Assembly: GCA_017304505.1 (NCBI GenBank)
Contig: JAFKKQ010000189.1
Coordinates: 1 to 11,415 of the forward strand
Length of the DNA stretch: 11,415 nt
Direction: 5' to 3'
Source of the DNA: Hyphomicrobiales bacterium
Lineage (GTDB): Bacteria > Pseudomonadota > Alphaproteobacteria > Rhizobiales > Xanthobacteraceae
Shown: piece after piece, positions 1 through 6,905 of the stretch
Position numbering within the stretch: position 1 is the first letter of the stretch
How the letters are laid out: each line of letters begins with the position of its first letter
Position numbers and translations under genes: made by a program
Notes under the pieces: generated by a model
Seen by the model: only the letters and a program-made list of their open reading frames with translations
What the model was told of the DNA's origin: nothing
Database searches by the model: none

Positions 1-1067
1 AGCGCAGCCCGCATCGAAGCCGGATTGGCGTTATAGCTCTCGTCGATCACGAGCACCTTTCCACCCGGCAGATCGAGCGTCAGCCGCTCGCCGCGCCCGC
101 TCGGCGGGCTGAGCTTCGCCAATGCCAGCGCCGCAAGCGCAAGGTCAGCCCCGGCAAGCGAAGCCGCCGCCAGAACGGCGAGCGAGTTGAGGATGACATG
201 GCGGCCCGGCGCGCCAAGCTTGTAGGTGACGTCGGCGCCCAGGATGCGCGCCTGCACGGTCGACGAGTCGGGCTGCAGCGCGAACTTGATGAGCCGCGCA
301 TCGGCCTTGGCGTGCTCACCGAACGACACGACGCACGCGACCCCGGCCGCCTTTGCCGCGCGCTCAAGCCGCGCGAAATGCGGATTGTCGCGGTTGATGA
401 CAGCCGCGCCACCCGGCTCGACGCCCTGGAAAATTTCCGCCTTGGCGTCGGCGATGGCTTCGACCGACGGAAAGAACTCGAGATGCACCGGCTCGACGGT
501 GGTGACGATGGCGATGTGCGGACGCACCAGCTTCGTGAGCGGCGCGATCTCGCCGGCATGGTTCATGCCCATTTCGAGCACGGCGTAGCGCGCGCTCGAA
601 GGGCACCGCGCCAGCGACAGCGGCACGCCCCAATGATTGTTGTAGGACGCCGCCGACGCATGGGTTTCGCCATCGGTCGAGAGCGCGAGCCGCAGCGCCT
701 CCTTGGTGCCCGTCTTGCCGACCGAGCCGGTCACGCCGATGAATTGGGCGGCGCTGCGAGCGCGCGTGGCGCGCGCCAGCGCGATCAAACCGTCCAGGAC
801 ATCGTTCACGGCAAGCAACGGCGCGTCGTTCGCAAACAGGTCGTGCTTGTCGCTGGCGACGACAGCCAGTCCCGCTCCGGCCTTCAGCGCCGCTTCGACG
901 AAGTCGTGACCGTCGCGCGCATCGCCCTTGATGGCGAAGAACGCCTCACCGGGTGCAATGGTGCGGGTGTCGATGGAAAGCCCGGATACGCCTTGCGGCA
1001 GGGTGCCGTGGCGCGCGGCGCCCATCGCCTGCGCCATCGCCTCGACGGTCCAAAGCGGAGCACTCAT
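1..1067 (-). CDS. murF: UDP-N-acetylmuramoyl-tripeptide--D-alanyl-D-alanine ligase (partial, 3' end outside window)
   Basis: MurF is the cytoplasmic ATP-dependent ligase that adds D-Ala-D-Ala to UDP-MurNAc-tripeptide, the last step in building the peptidoglycan stem peptide. About 355 N-terminal residues are visible. The N-terminal UDP-binding domain contains SIDTRT and GEAFFAIKG. The central ATPase domain has the P-loop GVTGSVGKTGTKEA near residues 108-121; most relatives have Ser or Thr where this has Gly after GKT. It is followed by SYNNHWGVPLSLA, the EMGMNHAGEI motif and NRDNPHF. The C-terminal ligase domain begins with VIDESYNANPASMRAA, where the window ends. The start codon at 1067-1065 overlaps the murE stop as ATGA, which fixes the start and implies translational coupling. 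No frame disruption is seen. Identity is very secure. The missing part is the C-terminal roughly 100 residues. Confidence 0.97.
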   Translation of the reverse strand, partial: MSAPLWTVEAMAQAMGAARHGTLPQGVSGLSIDTRTIAPGEAFFAIKGDARDGHDFVEAALKAGAGLAVVASDKHDLFANDAPLLAVNDVLDGLIALARATRARSAAQFIGVTGSVGKTGTKEALRLALSTDGETHASAASYNNHWGVPLSLARCPSSARYAVLEMGMNHAGEIAPLTKLVRPHIAIVTTVEPVHLEFFPSVEAIADAKAEIFQGVEPGGAAVINRDNPHFARLERAAKAAGVACVVSFGEHAKADARLIKFALQPDSSTVQARILGADVTYKLGAPGRHVILNSLAVLAAASLAGADLALAALALAKLSPPSGRGERLTLDLPGGKVLVIDESYNANPASMRAA

Positions 1068-2515
1068 GTCACCTTCTCCCCCAACGCCGCTTCGGCCTCG
1101 TCGTGATCGCTGAACGGCAGCACGCGGGTGCCGACGATCTGGCCCGTCTCATGACCCTTGCCCGCGATCAGCAGCACATCGCCCGGCTCCAGGCCCGCGA
1201 CAGCCACACGGATCGCTTCGCGCCGGTCGCCGATTTCGACCGCGCCGGGCGCAGCAGCGAGAATCGCGGCGCGGATCGACGCGGGTTCTTCGCTGCGCGG
1301 ATTGTCGTCGGTGACGATGACACGCTCCGCGCCTTTGGCCGCGATCGCACCCATCAGCGGGCGCTTGCCCTTGTCGCGGTCGCCGCCCGCGCCGAACACC
1401 ACGACGACATTGCGCTTCGCATAAGGTCGCAACGCCTTGAGCGCCTGCTCCAGCGCGTCAGGCTTATGCGCATAATCCACGAACACCGGCGCGCCGTTGC
1501 GCGCTCCGACCAGATCGAGCCGCCCCTTGGCGCCCTTGAGCGACGACAGCGCGGCAAACACGTCGTCGGGTGCACCGCCGGTGGCGATGGCGAGTCCTGC
1601 CGCGACCAAAGCATTCTCGACCTGGAACGCGCCGACCAGCGGCAACCGCAAAGAATAGGTCTTGCCAGCGTGCGTCAGCGTGAGGCGCTGGGCAAAGCCG
1701 TCGATCGCAGCGCCGGTCAGGCGGATGCCCTCGCCGCTGCGTCCGACCGTCATCAGATTCAGCCGGCGCTTTTTCGCGGCCGCCACCACCGCGCCACTGT
1801 GTTCGTGATCGACGTCGATAACGGCCCATCCCCCGTCCGCCACCAGGTCTTCGAACAACCGAAGCTTGGCGGCGAGATAAGCCTCGACACTTGGATGATA
1901 ATCGAGATGGTCGCGGCTGAGATTGGTGAAGCCTGCCGCCGCAATCCGCACGCCATCGAGCCGATGCTGGTCGAGACCGTGCGACGACGCCTCGATGGCG
2001 AGATGGGTGATCCCTTCCCGCGCCAGTTCATCCAGCGTGCGATGCAGGCCGACCGGATCGGGCGTGGTCAGCGAACCATAGACTTCGCGCCTGGGCGTCA
2101 CCACGCCGACGGTGCCGACGCTTGCGGCCTCATGGCCGAGCGCCGCCCAAATCTGGCGGGTAAAGGCCACGACCGAAGTCTTGCCGCTGGTGCCGGTGAC
2201 CGCCGCGATCACTTCCGGCTGCTGTGGATAAATCCGTGCGGCAGCCAGCGCCAGCACGTGACGGGCGTTGGCGACCTTGACGAAGGCCGCGTCGGAAAGT
2301 GGCCCCGGCGGCTCGCGTTCGGCGGCGACGGCCACCGCCCCGGCCGCGACCGCCTGGGCAGCGAAGGCCAGCCCGTCCGCCTTGGTTCCCGGCAGCGCGA
2401 CGAAAAGATCGCCCGGCTTCACCGCGCGGCTGTCCGCCGTCACGCCGCCGATCTCGGTCCGGGCCAGGCGCGGATCGAGCGGGGCCACCCCTGCGAGAAG
2501 ATCGGAAAGCGTCAT
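1064..2515 (-). CDS. murE: UDP-N-acetylmuramoyl-L-alanyl-D-glutamate--2,6-diaminopimelate ligase
   Basis: MurE adds the third stem-peptide residue to UDP-MurNAc-L-Ala-D-Glu in the cytoplasm. The 483-residue protein is full length for the family. The N-terminal domain has VTADSRAVKPGDLFVAL (about 25-41). The ATP-binding P-loop is TGTSGKTS (107-114). The central domain has LTTPDP (149-154), NLSRDHLDYH (198-207), and Lys217 in AYLAAKLRLF, at the position of the carbamylated lysine. The C-terminal domain has DYAHKPDAL (347-355), DNPRSEEP (404-411) and GKGHE (452-456). DNPR is the signature of meso-diaminopimelate-adding enzymes, so the wall is DAP type, as expected for a Gram-negative. It overlaps murF by 4 bases downstream but is separated from ftsI by about 134 bases carrying a repeat, unlike the other tight junctions in the cluster. 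No lesions are visible. Confidence 0.97.
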   Translation of the reverse strand: MTLSDLLAGVAPLDPRLARTEIGGVTADSRAVKPGDLFVALPGTKADGLAFAAQAVAAGAVAVAAEREPPGPLSDAAFVKVANARHVLALAAARIYPQQPEVIAAVTGTSGKTSVVAFTRQIWAALGHEAASVGTVGVVTPRREVYGSLTTPDPVGLHRTLDELAREGITHLAIEASSHGLDQHRLDGVRIAAAGFTNLSRDHLDYHPSVEAYLAAKLRLFEDLVADGGWAVIDVDHEHSGAVVAAAKKRRLNLMTVGRSGEGIRLTGAAIDGFAQRLTLTHAGKTYSLRLPLVGAFQVENALVAAGLAIATGGAPDDVFAALSSLKGAKGRLDLVGARNGAPVFVDYAHKPDALEQALKALRPYAKRNVVVVFGAGGDRDKGKRPLMGAIAAKGAERVIVTDDNPRSEEPASIRAAILAAAPGAVEIGDRREAIRVAVAGLEPGDVLLIAGKGHETGQIVGTRVLPFSDHDEAEAALGEKVT

Positions 2516-2543
2516 AAGCCTCTGCGACGACCGGGTTTGCGGC

Positions 2544-2646
2544 TGTCATCGCCCGCGGAGGCGGACAATCGAGGATCCGCCGGGCACGAATCCCCACTCA
2601 CTTTGATGGATACTGGATGCCCCGCTTTCGCCGGGCATGACAAGTC
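2544..2646. repeat. Palindromic intergenic repeat between ftsI and murE
   Basis: The right arm is a hairpin, ATGCCCCGC (2617-2625) against GCCGGGCAT (2630-2638), with a TTTC loop and one mismatch, followed by GACA. The left arm starts GTCATCGCCCGC and reads like a decayed opposite-facing copy of the same motif. From memory, Bradyrhizobium-group genomes carry many copies of a two-arm element with GTCATGCCCGCG...GGATACTGGATGCCCCGC...GGGGCATGACG, and this stretch resembles it. It fills nearly the whole gap between ftsI and murE. It may fold in the ftsI-murE transcript as a processing or stabilising hairpin. It has no U-run, so a strong intrinsic terminator is unlikely. Confidence 0.7.
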
Positions 2647-2649
2647 ACA

Positions 2650-4308
2650 TCACTGCCGGAGTTTGGCGAGAATAAGCTGATCGGCCGGCGGCAAGTCGAA
2701 GCGGGGGGGGATGCCGAGCATCGGAGCGATCCGGTTGATCACCCGACCGGCGGTCGGCACCGCGTTCCACCCCGAGGTGGTAAAGCCATGAGTCTCCGGC
2801 AGCGCCTGGGGCTCGTCGAGCATGATCAGCACCTGATAGCGCGGGTGGTCGGCCGGCAGGATGGCGGTCAAGGTGTTGAGCACCTTGGTCTTGGAGTAGC
2901 GGCCGTTGACCACCTTCTCCGAGGTGCCGGTCTTGCCGCCGACATAATAGCCTTCGACGTTGGCCTTGCGGGCGCTGCCCTTCTCGGCGTTGAGCCGCAT
3001 CAGATAGCGCATCTTGATGCTGGTTTCCGGCTTGACCACTTGCTTGGCCAGCGCCAGGGCCTGTTCGCGGGTGCGTCTGAGGAACGTCGGCGGAATGAGC
3101 AGCCCGCCGTTGACCAGCGCGTTGATGCCCTCGACCGCCTGCAACGGCGCGACCGATAGCCCGTGGCCGAAGGCGATGGTCACGGTGTTGAGTTCGCCCC
3201 AGTGCTTGGGCACCAGCGGCTCGGCGCTCTCCGGCAGTTCGGTGCGCAGCCGGTCAAGCTGGCCCATCTTCTTCAGGAACGCCTTGTGGCGCTCGACACC
3301 CATTGCCAGCGCGATCCGCGCGGTGCCGATATTCGACGAGTAGGTGAAGATTTCCGGCACCGTGAGGAAACGACGCTGCGCGTGATAATCGTGAATGGTA
3401 AAGCGGCCATAGCGAAGCGGCACGCGCGCATCGAACGACGAGTTGAGCGTGATCCTGCCGGCGTCGAGCGCCATCGCAATGGTCAGCGCCTTGAACGTCG
3501 AGCCCAGTTCGAACACGCCGGTGGTCAGCCGATTGATGCGGGTCGGATCGTTGGCCTGCTTGGGATCGTTGGGATCGAAATCCGGCAACGAGACCATCGC
3601 GACGATCTCGCCGGTGTTGACGTCGGACACCAGCCCGGCCGCGGCTTTGACCTTGTACTTGGTGGCGGCGAAGATCAGTTCGTCGCGCAGCGCGTGCTGC
3701 ACGCGCAGATCGACCGCAAGCTCGATCGGCTTCTGCAGCCGGTCGGTGGCAAGGCCCGCCATGTGCAGCGCCTGCAGGCCGTGGCCATCGACCCACTTCT
3801 CCATGCCGGCGATGCCCTGATTGTCGATGTTCACAAGACCGATCAGGTGGGACACCTCGGCGCGGTTCGGATAGACGCGCTTATTCTCCGAGAGGAAACC
3901 GACGCCGGGCAGTCCGAGCACCGCCGTCAGCAGTTCGGTCGCTTCGTCAACATCGATGATCTTGCGCGGCTCCGCAAACAGCGATGGCGCGCGAACGTCG
4001 GTGGCGAGGATCAGGCCGTTGCGGTCGAGGATATCCGGCCGCGCCGTGGCAACGGCGTCCTTGGTAACGCTGCGGCGGGTAAAATGACTCTCCGGCGCCA
4101 CCGCGAACATGACGAGACGCGCGGCAATGACGGCGTAGACCACGGCAAATGCCAGGATGGCGAGGCCGACGCGCGCCCGCGCTTTGGCATCGCGATCGAC
4201 GTTGCGCCCGTAGAGCAGCGTGCGCATGGCGCGCCGCCGCCACGGCTCGGCCGGCGCCGCAGCCGGCGCGGTCGGAACGGTCAGCGCATCCGCGTCCATC
4301 ACACTCAT
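2650..4308 (-). CDS. ftsI: Septal peptidoglycan transpeptidase FtsI (PBP3), with an apparent internal deletion
   Basis: FtsI is the inner-membrane D,D-transpeptidase that crosslinks septal peptidoglycan with FtsW. The 552-residue protein has a basic cytoplasmic tail, one membrane segment (about 47-70) and then the periplasmic N-terminal module with RPDILDRNG (90-98). The transpeptidase domain carries all three active-site motifs: STFK (270-273, catalytic Ser270), SSN (324-326) and KTG (459-461). The odd point is at residues 125-138. ELLTAVL runs straight into GLPGVGF, whereas relatives have about 35 residues between these blocks, including a segment like F-x-WLKR-x-LTP. The frame is kept across the join, near position 3915. 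A run of eight C codes Pro-Pro near residue 535 and the frame continues cleanly through it. The start at 4308 overlaps the ftsL stop as ATGA. Identity is certain; whether the shortened protein works is not. Confidence 0.95.
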   Translation of the reverse strand: MSVMDADALTVPTAPAAAPAEPWRRRAMRTLLYGRNVDRDAKARARVGLAILAFAVVYAVIAARLVMFAVAPESHFTRRSVTKDAVATARPDILDRNGLILATDVRAPSLFAEPRKIIDVDEATELLTAVLGLPGVGFLSENKRVYPNRAEVSHLIGLVNIDNQGIAGMEKWVDGHGLQALHMAGLATDRLQKPIELAVDLRVQHALRDELIFAATKYKVKAAAGLVSDVNTGEIVAMVSLPDFDPNDPKQANDPTRINRLTTGVFELGSTFKALTIAMALDAGRITLNSSFDARVPLRYGRFTIHDYHAQRRFLTVPEIFTYSSNIGTARIALAMGVERHKAFLKKMGQLDRLRTELPESAEPLVPKHWGELNTVTIAFGHGLSVAPLQAVEGINALVNGGLLIPPTFLRRTREQALALAKQVVKPETSIKMRYLMRLNAEKGSARKANVEGYYVGGKTGTSEKVVNGRYSKTKVLNTLTAILPADHPRYQVLIMLDEPQALPETHGFTTSGWNAVPTAGRVINRIAPMLGIPPRFDLPPADQLILAKLRQ

Positions 4309-4697
4309 CGTCGTTCCGTCTGGCTCAGCACACTACCGGTCAAGGGATTGAAATCCGGGCTGTTGATGACAGCCGCGATGGCATCGACCGGCGGCGGCTG
4401 CACGATCACCGGCGGACGCTCAGGCAGCCGGTCGAGCGGGTCGTATTGCGTCGCTTCGGCCGGCCGCAGCGTCAGGTGTCGCCGCACCAGGCCCTGGATA
4501 CGCGCGGGATTGTCGAGCGTCGCCCATTCGGCGCGCAGCGCCGCGATCGCGTCGCGCTCGCGCCGGACGTCGCCGCGCATCTTGGCGACCCGCTCGGCGC
4601 GGAGTGTGGATTCGAACTTGATCTCGTAGACGTAAGCCGCCGCGACCACGAGTGAGGCCACCACGCAGACATTCAGGATGCGCAGGATCATTTTCAT
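4305..4697 (-). CDS. ftsL: Cell division protein FtsL
   Basis: FtsL is a small bitopic divisome protein that, with FtsB and FtsQ, activates septal synthesis by FtsW-FtsI. The 130-residue product fits the FtsL plan. It has a very short cytoplasmic start, one membrane segment (about 5-24, [17 protein letters not shown]) and a charged, heptad-like periplasmic stretch (about 26-62, rich in Arg, Glu, Ala and Leu) that should form a coiled coil. A Pro-rich C-terminal tail follows (about 90-105, [13 protein letters not shown]). Sequence conservation in FtsL is weak, so the call rests on this topology and on its position between rsmH and ftsI, with ATGA overlaps at both ends. Met3 is a possible alternative start, but the overlap with rsmH favours Met1. 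Confidence 0.9.
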   Translation of the reverse strand: MKMILRILNVCVVASLVVAAAYVYEIKFESTLRAERVAKMRGDVRRERDAIAALRAEWATLDNPARIQGLVRRHLTLRPAEATQYDPLDRLPERPPVIVQPPPVDAIAAVINSPDFNPLTGSVLSQTERR

Positions 4698-5722
4698 GGC
4701 TGTCTCACCACGGCGGCGAGCAAGGGCAACCGGGGCAGCAGCCCGGCCATGTCGGAATCCCGCGACGGCGCGTCGAGACGCTCGGCCGCCCGCAACTTGG
4801 CCGAGCGGGCGCGGGGATTGGCCGCGATCTCGGCGTCGTCCGGCGCGATGGGCCGGCGTGTCATCAGGCGGAAGGTCGGAGCTGGCGTTTCGACATCCGG
4901 CAAATGGCGCGACACGCCCACCGTGCCGCTGCGCTCGGCGAGAAACGTCTTGACGATGCGGTCCTCGAGCGAATGGAAGGTCACGACCACAAGCCGCCCC
5001 GACGGCTTCAGGATCCGCTCGGCGGCTGCCAGCGCCTCGGCAAGCTCGCCGAGTTCGTCGTTGACGAAGATGCGCAGCGCCTGGAACGTCCGCGTCGCCG
5101 GGTGGATGTCGCCCGGGCGGGACCGCACCACGCGCGCCACGATATCGGCCAGCGCCGCCGTGGTGCGGATCGGTGCGTCTGTGCGCGCGGCGACGATGGC
5201 GCGGGCCACGGCACGCGAACGGCGCTCCTCGCCAAGCTGAAAGATCATGTCGGCAAGTTCGCGCTCGGACGCGCGTGCGACCACATCAGCCGCGCTCGGC
5301 CCGTCCGCGCCCATGCGCATGTCCAGGGGGCCGTCATGCCGGAACGAGAAGCCACGCTCGGCCTGGTCGAGTTGCATCGACGACACGCCGAGATCGAGCA
5401 CGACGCCGTCAACCTGCTCGTGACCGAATCGCCTCGCAACCTGATCGAGCGACGAGAACCGTTCTTCGACCAGCGTCAGCCGACCTTCCGCGGCAGCCAC
5501 GAAATCGGCGCCCAGCGCCACGGCACTTTGATCGCGGTCGATGCCGATCACTTGCGTATCGGCCGCATTCAGAATCGCACGGCTGTAACCGCCCGCGCCG
5601 AACGTGCCGTCGATATAGATGCCGCCGTCGCGAAGATTGAGTTGCTCCAGCACCGGGCCCGCGAGCACGGGCACGTGGCGGGCCGAACCGGGCCCGGTCA
5701 GCCTCTGGCGCGCCGCCATCAT
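4694..5722 (-). CDS. rsmH: 16S rRNA (cytosine(1402)-N(4))-methyltransferase RsmH
   Basis: RsmH (formerly MraW) N4-methylates C1402 of 16S rRNA using S-adenosylmethionine. With the start at 5722 the protein has 342 residues, the normal family length. Motifs in order are [13 protein letters not shown] near the N-terminus, [16 protein letters not shown] (SAM-binding motif I), [58 protein letters not shown] and [13 protein letters not shown], ending with [14 protein letters not shown]. All domains are intact. The frame stays open upstream to 6097, with an alternative ATG at 5893, but the extension is rich in Arg, Gly and Cys, matches nothing I know in RsmH, and contains the CtrA-like site. I therefore prefer the MetMet start at 5722/5719, preceded by a purine-rich GGGGCAGGG. 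The stop overlaps ftsL as ATGA. rsmH is the first dcw gene here. Confidence 0.95.
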   Translation of the reverse strand: MMAARQRLTGPGSARHVPVLAGPVLEQLNLRDGGIYIDGTFGAGGYSRAILNAADTQVIGIDRDQSAVALGADFVAAAEGRLTLVEERFSSLDQVARRFGHEQVDGVVLDLGVSSMQLDQAERGFSFRHDGPLDMRMGADGPSAADVVARASERELADMIFQLGEERRSRAVARAIVAARTDAPIRTTAALADIVARVVRSRPGDIHPATRTFQALRIFVNDELGELAEALAAAERILKPSGRLVVVTFHSLEDRIVKTFLAERSGTVGVSRHLPDVETPAPTFRLMTRRPIAPDDAEIAANPRARSAKLRAAERLDAPSRDSDMAGLLPRLPLLAAVVRQP

Positions 5723-5961
5723 CGCCCTGCCCCAGCCGGAATCTCCGCCCGTACGGCATCCGCCGCGGCGCTTGGCATCATGAAGCTTGGCGCAACGACG
5801 CCCGGCATTCCCCGGCATGCCCTGCTCAAGCCGACCATAGGTCTTGTCCTTCAACCACTTACGCCCGTCGTCTGGGGTTGCGTAAATCGACATGGGGAGC
5901 AATGGGCGCGAAAACCGTTGGGAGCGTGACGGTGCGAAAAGATCGAACCGTCCCGGCCCGA

Positions 5962-5976
5962 TTAAACGGCCTTTAA
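5962..5976. promoter_or_regulatory. Candidate CtrA binding site (TTAA-N7-TTAA)
   Basis: TTAA at 5962-5965 and TTAA at 5973-5976 are separated by exactly seven bases, the full alphaproteobacterial CtrA consensus. A third TTAA at 5979-5982 follows two bases later. The site is 240 bases upstream of the chosen rsmH start and 257 bases upstream of the PRC-barrel start. CtrA is known to time division and cell-envelope genes in several alphaproteobacteria. The perfect spacing in a GC-rich setting makes the site credible. Which gene it controls is inference. Confidence 0.55.
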
Positions 5977-6009
5977 GCTTAAGGAATCGTTTGCAAAGCC
6001 GTCGGTTCG

Positions 6010-6031
6010 CAATGCCGGCACGACGGCATTG
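6010..6031. repeat. Perfect inverted repeat in the rsmH/PRC intergenic region
   Basis: CAATGCCG (6010-6017) and CGGCATTG (6024-6031) are perfect complements with a 6-base loop GCACGA. The loop can instead pair to the right: CACGAC (6019-6024) with GTCGTG (6031-6036). The two hairpins therefore exclude each other. There is no T-run, so it does not look like a terminator. It may be an operator or an RNA structure, or chance. Confidence 0.4.
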
Positions 6032-6156
6032 TCGTGGTGCGATTTGCCTGCATTGCACCGGCGATCCGGTACGGCCGGTATCCCGATACGCAACCATTGT
6101 GCGCCGTCGGAGCGCTCAAGTGCGGCAACGCAGGCCAGCGCGTTCGCAATTTTACC

Positions 6157-6182
6157 GGAACATCGCCCCATCAGCGCGCGTT
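6157..6182 (+). promoter_or_regulatory. EcfG-type (general stress response) promoter
   Basis: GGAAC (6157-6161), a 17-base spacer and CGTT (6179-6182) match the known EcfG consensus GGAAC-N16/17-CGTT exactly. The -10 element ends 50 bases upstream of the PRC-barrel start codon and has the same orientation. Small secreted PRC-barrel proteins recur among general stress response targets in Rhizobiales, which fits. Confidence 0.7.
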
Positions 6183-6220
6183 GTTGCGCCGAGGGGATTC
6201 CGTTTTCCCTAAGAAATTCA

Positions 6221-6226
6221 AGGAGG
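6221..6226 (+). promoter_or_regulatory. Strong ribosome binding site deciding the PRC-barrel start
   Basis: AGGAGG lies six bases before ATG at 6233. It is a near-ideal Shine-Dalgarno sequence and sets the start there, although the frame is open further upstream to 6029. Confidence 0.9.
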
Positions 6227-6232
6227 ACTGCA

Positions 6233-6769
6233 ATGCTGAAGACACGCCTCGTGAAGAAACTTCTGGTCACCACGGCTGTCACCGGCCTGATGATCGGAGC
6301 CGCGGCTGCGCAGAGCGCGCCACCGGCGGCCGCACCGGCTCCTGCAGCGAAGTCAACCGAGATGACAGCGCCTGCAGGCGCGATGAAGTTCGTCAACTCA
6401 CAGCGGTCCGACCAGTATCTCGCGTCCAGCTTCAAAGGCACCGATGTCATGGGCGCTGACGATCAGAAGATCGGCGACGTGAGCGACATCCTGTTCGACA
6501 AGGACGGCAAGATCGAAGCCTATGTTGTGGGCGTCGGCGGCTTCCTTGGCATCGGCGCGAAGGACGTCGCGCTGGCGCCGAGCGCCTTCACGGTGGTGCC
6601 CGGCGACAAGTCGAAAAACGAGGCCGACAAGCTGAAGCTCACCATGACCAAGGACCAGCTCAAGCAAGCGGCGAACTTCGAGCCGTACAAGGCGCCAAGT
6701 TCGACCACCGGCATGGGCGGCACAGGCTCCGGCCCGGGCCGGCCGGCCCCTGCGATGCCTTCACGTTAA
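6233..6769 (+). CDS. Secreted PRC-barrel domain protein
   Basis: The product is a 178-residue envelope protein of unknown exact role. It has a Sec signal peptide: basic MLKTRLVKK, a hydrophobic stretch to about residue 21, and an AAA-QS cleavage site after about residue 26. An Ala/Pro-rich linker (27-50) follows. A PRC-barrel-like domain then covers about 61-150, with ASSFKGTDVMGADDQKIGDV, DILFDKDGKIEAYVVGVGGFLGIG and DVALAPSAF. The tail after 155 is Gly/Pro-rich and low in complexity. PRC-barrel domains in this context are often stress-linked. The EcfG-type promoter directly upstream supports induction under general stress. A strong terminator follows, so it is probably a single-gene unit. 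It is clearly a real gene; function beyond the domain is not known from the sequence. Confidence 0.93.
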   Translation: MLKTRLVKKLLVTTAVTGLMIGAAAAQSAPPAAAPAPAAKSTEMTAPAGAMKFVNSQRSDQYLASSFKGTDVMGADDQKIGDVSDILFDKDGKIEAYVVGVGGFLGIGAKDVALAPSAFTVVPGDKSKNEADKLKLTMTKDQLKQAANFEPYKAPSSTTGMGGTGSGPGRPAPAMPSR

Positions 6770-6804
6770 ACCCGGAGTTTGTTGCGTAGCGTTGCGTCTC
6801 GCGT

Positions 6805-6847
6805 TCGGCTCAGGCTTCCGGGAAACCGGGCCTGAGCCGACTTTTTT
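6805..6847 (+). terminator. Intrinsic terminator after the PRC-barrel gene
   Basis: TCGGCTCAGGC (6805-6815) pairs perfectly with GCCTGAGCCGA (6830-6840). Inside, CCGG-GAAA-CCGG forms a further stem with a tetraloop. TTTTTT follows at 6842-6847. It is a textbook rho-independent terminator 36 bases after the stop codon. Confidence 0.95.
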
Positions 6848-6859
6848 GTTCCCTATCCC

Positions 6860-6896
6860 GATACCGCATTCCATCCATTAACATTCGTGCGGTATC
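6860..6896. promoter_or_regulatory. Perfect inverted repeat just upstream of the amidase gene
   Basis: GATACCGCA (6860-6868) and TGCGGTATC (6888-6896) are perfect 9-base inverted copies with a 19-base spacer rich in A and T that includes ATTAAC. The right arm ends nine bases before the amidase ATG. It could be an operator for a dimeric regulator or a hairpin in the 5' leader. I do not recognise the half-site as that of a known factor. Confidence 0.55.
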
Positions 6897-6905
6897 ATCA
6901 CCCGT

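Larger units (their letters stand above)
5723..6232. other. Divergent intergenic control region, rsmH to PRC-barrel gene
   Basis: About 510 bases without a convincing gene separate rsmH (leftward) from the PRC-barrel gene (rightward). In order it holds the possible rsmH leader, a TTAA-N7-TTAA site at 5962-5976, a perfect 8-base inverted repeat at 6010-6031, an EcfG-type promoter at 6157-6182 and a strong ribosome binding site at 6221. The place where mraZ often sits shows no MraZ-like protein in any frame I could read. Open frames crossing this region look like consequences of high GC. Confidence 0.7.

Noticed and set aside
953..2680. Long plus-strand open frame of 575 codons opposite murF and murE
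   Set aside because: It is antisense to two genes with complete family motifs, its composition is Arg/Gln/His-rich as expected for a GC-driven shadow, and it matches no family.
2701..2712. Run of eight G (C on the coding strand) in ftsI as a possible frameshift site
   Set aside because: The frame continues correctly through it to a family-like C-terminus, so there is no sign of a shift.
3163..4629. Long plus-strand open frame of 488 codons opposite ftsI and ftsL
   Set aside because: Antisense shadow of ftsI with biased composition and no recognisable motif.
5893..5923. Three TGGG repeats (5893, 5903, 5919) as MraZ boxes
   Set aside because: Only the first two have the 10-base spacing of MraZ boxes, they face away from rsmH, and no mraZ was found here. 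TGGG is common in such DNA.
5723..6097. N-terminal extension of RsmH to 6097 or to the ATG at 5893
   Set aside because: The extension is unlike any RsmH N-terminus, lacks a ribosome binding site at 5893 and contains the TTAA-N7-TTAA site; the 5722 start gives the usual family length.
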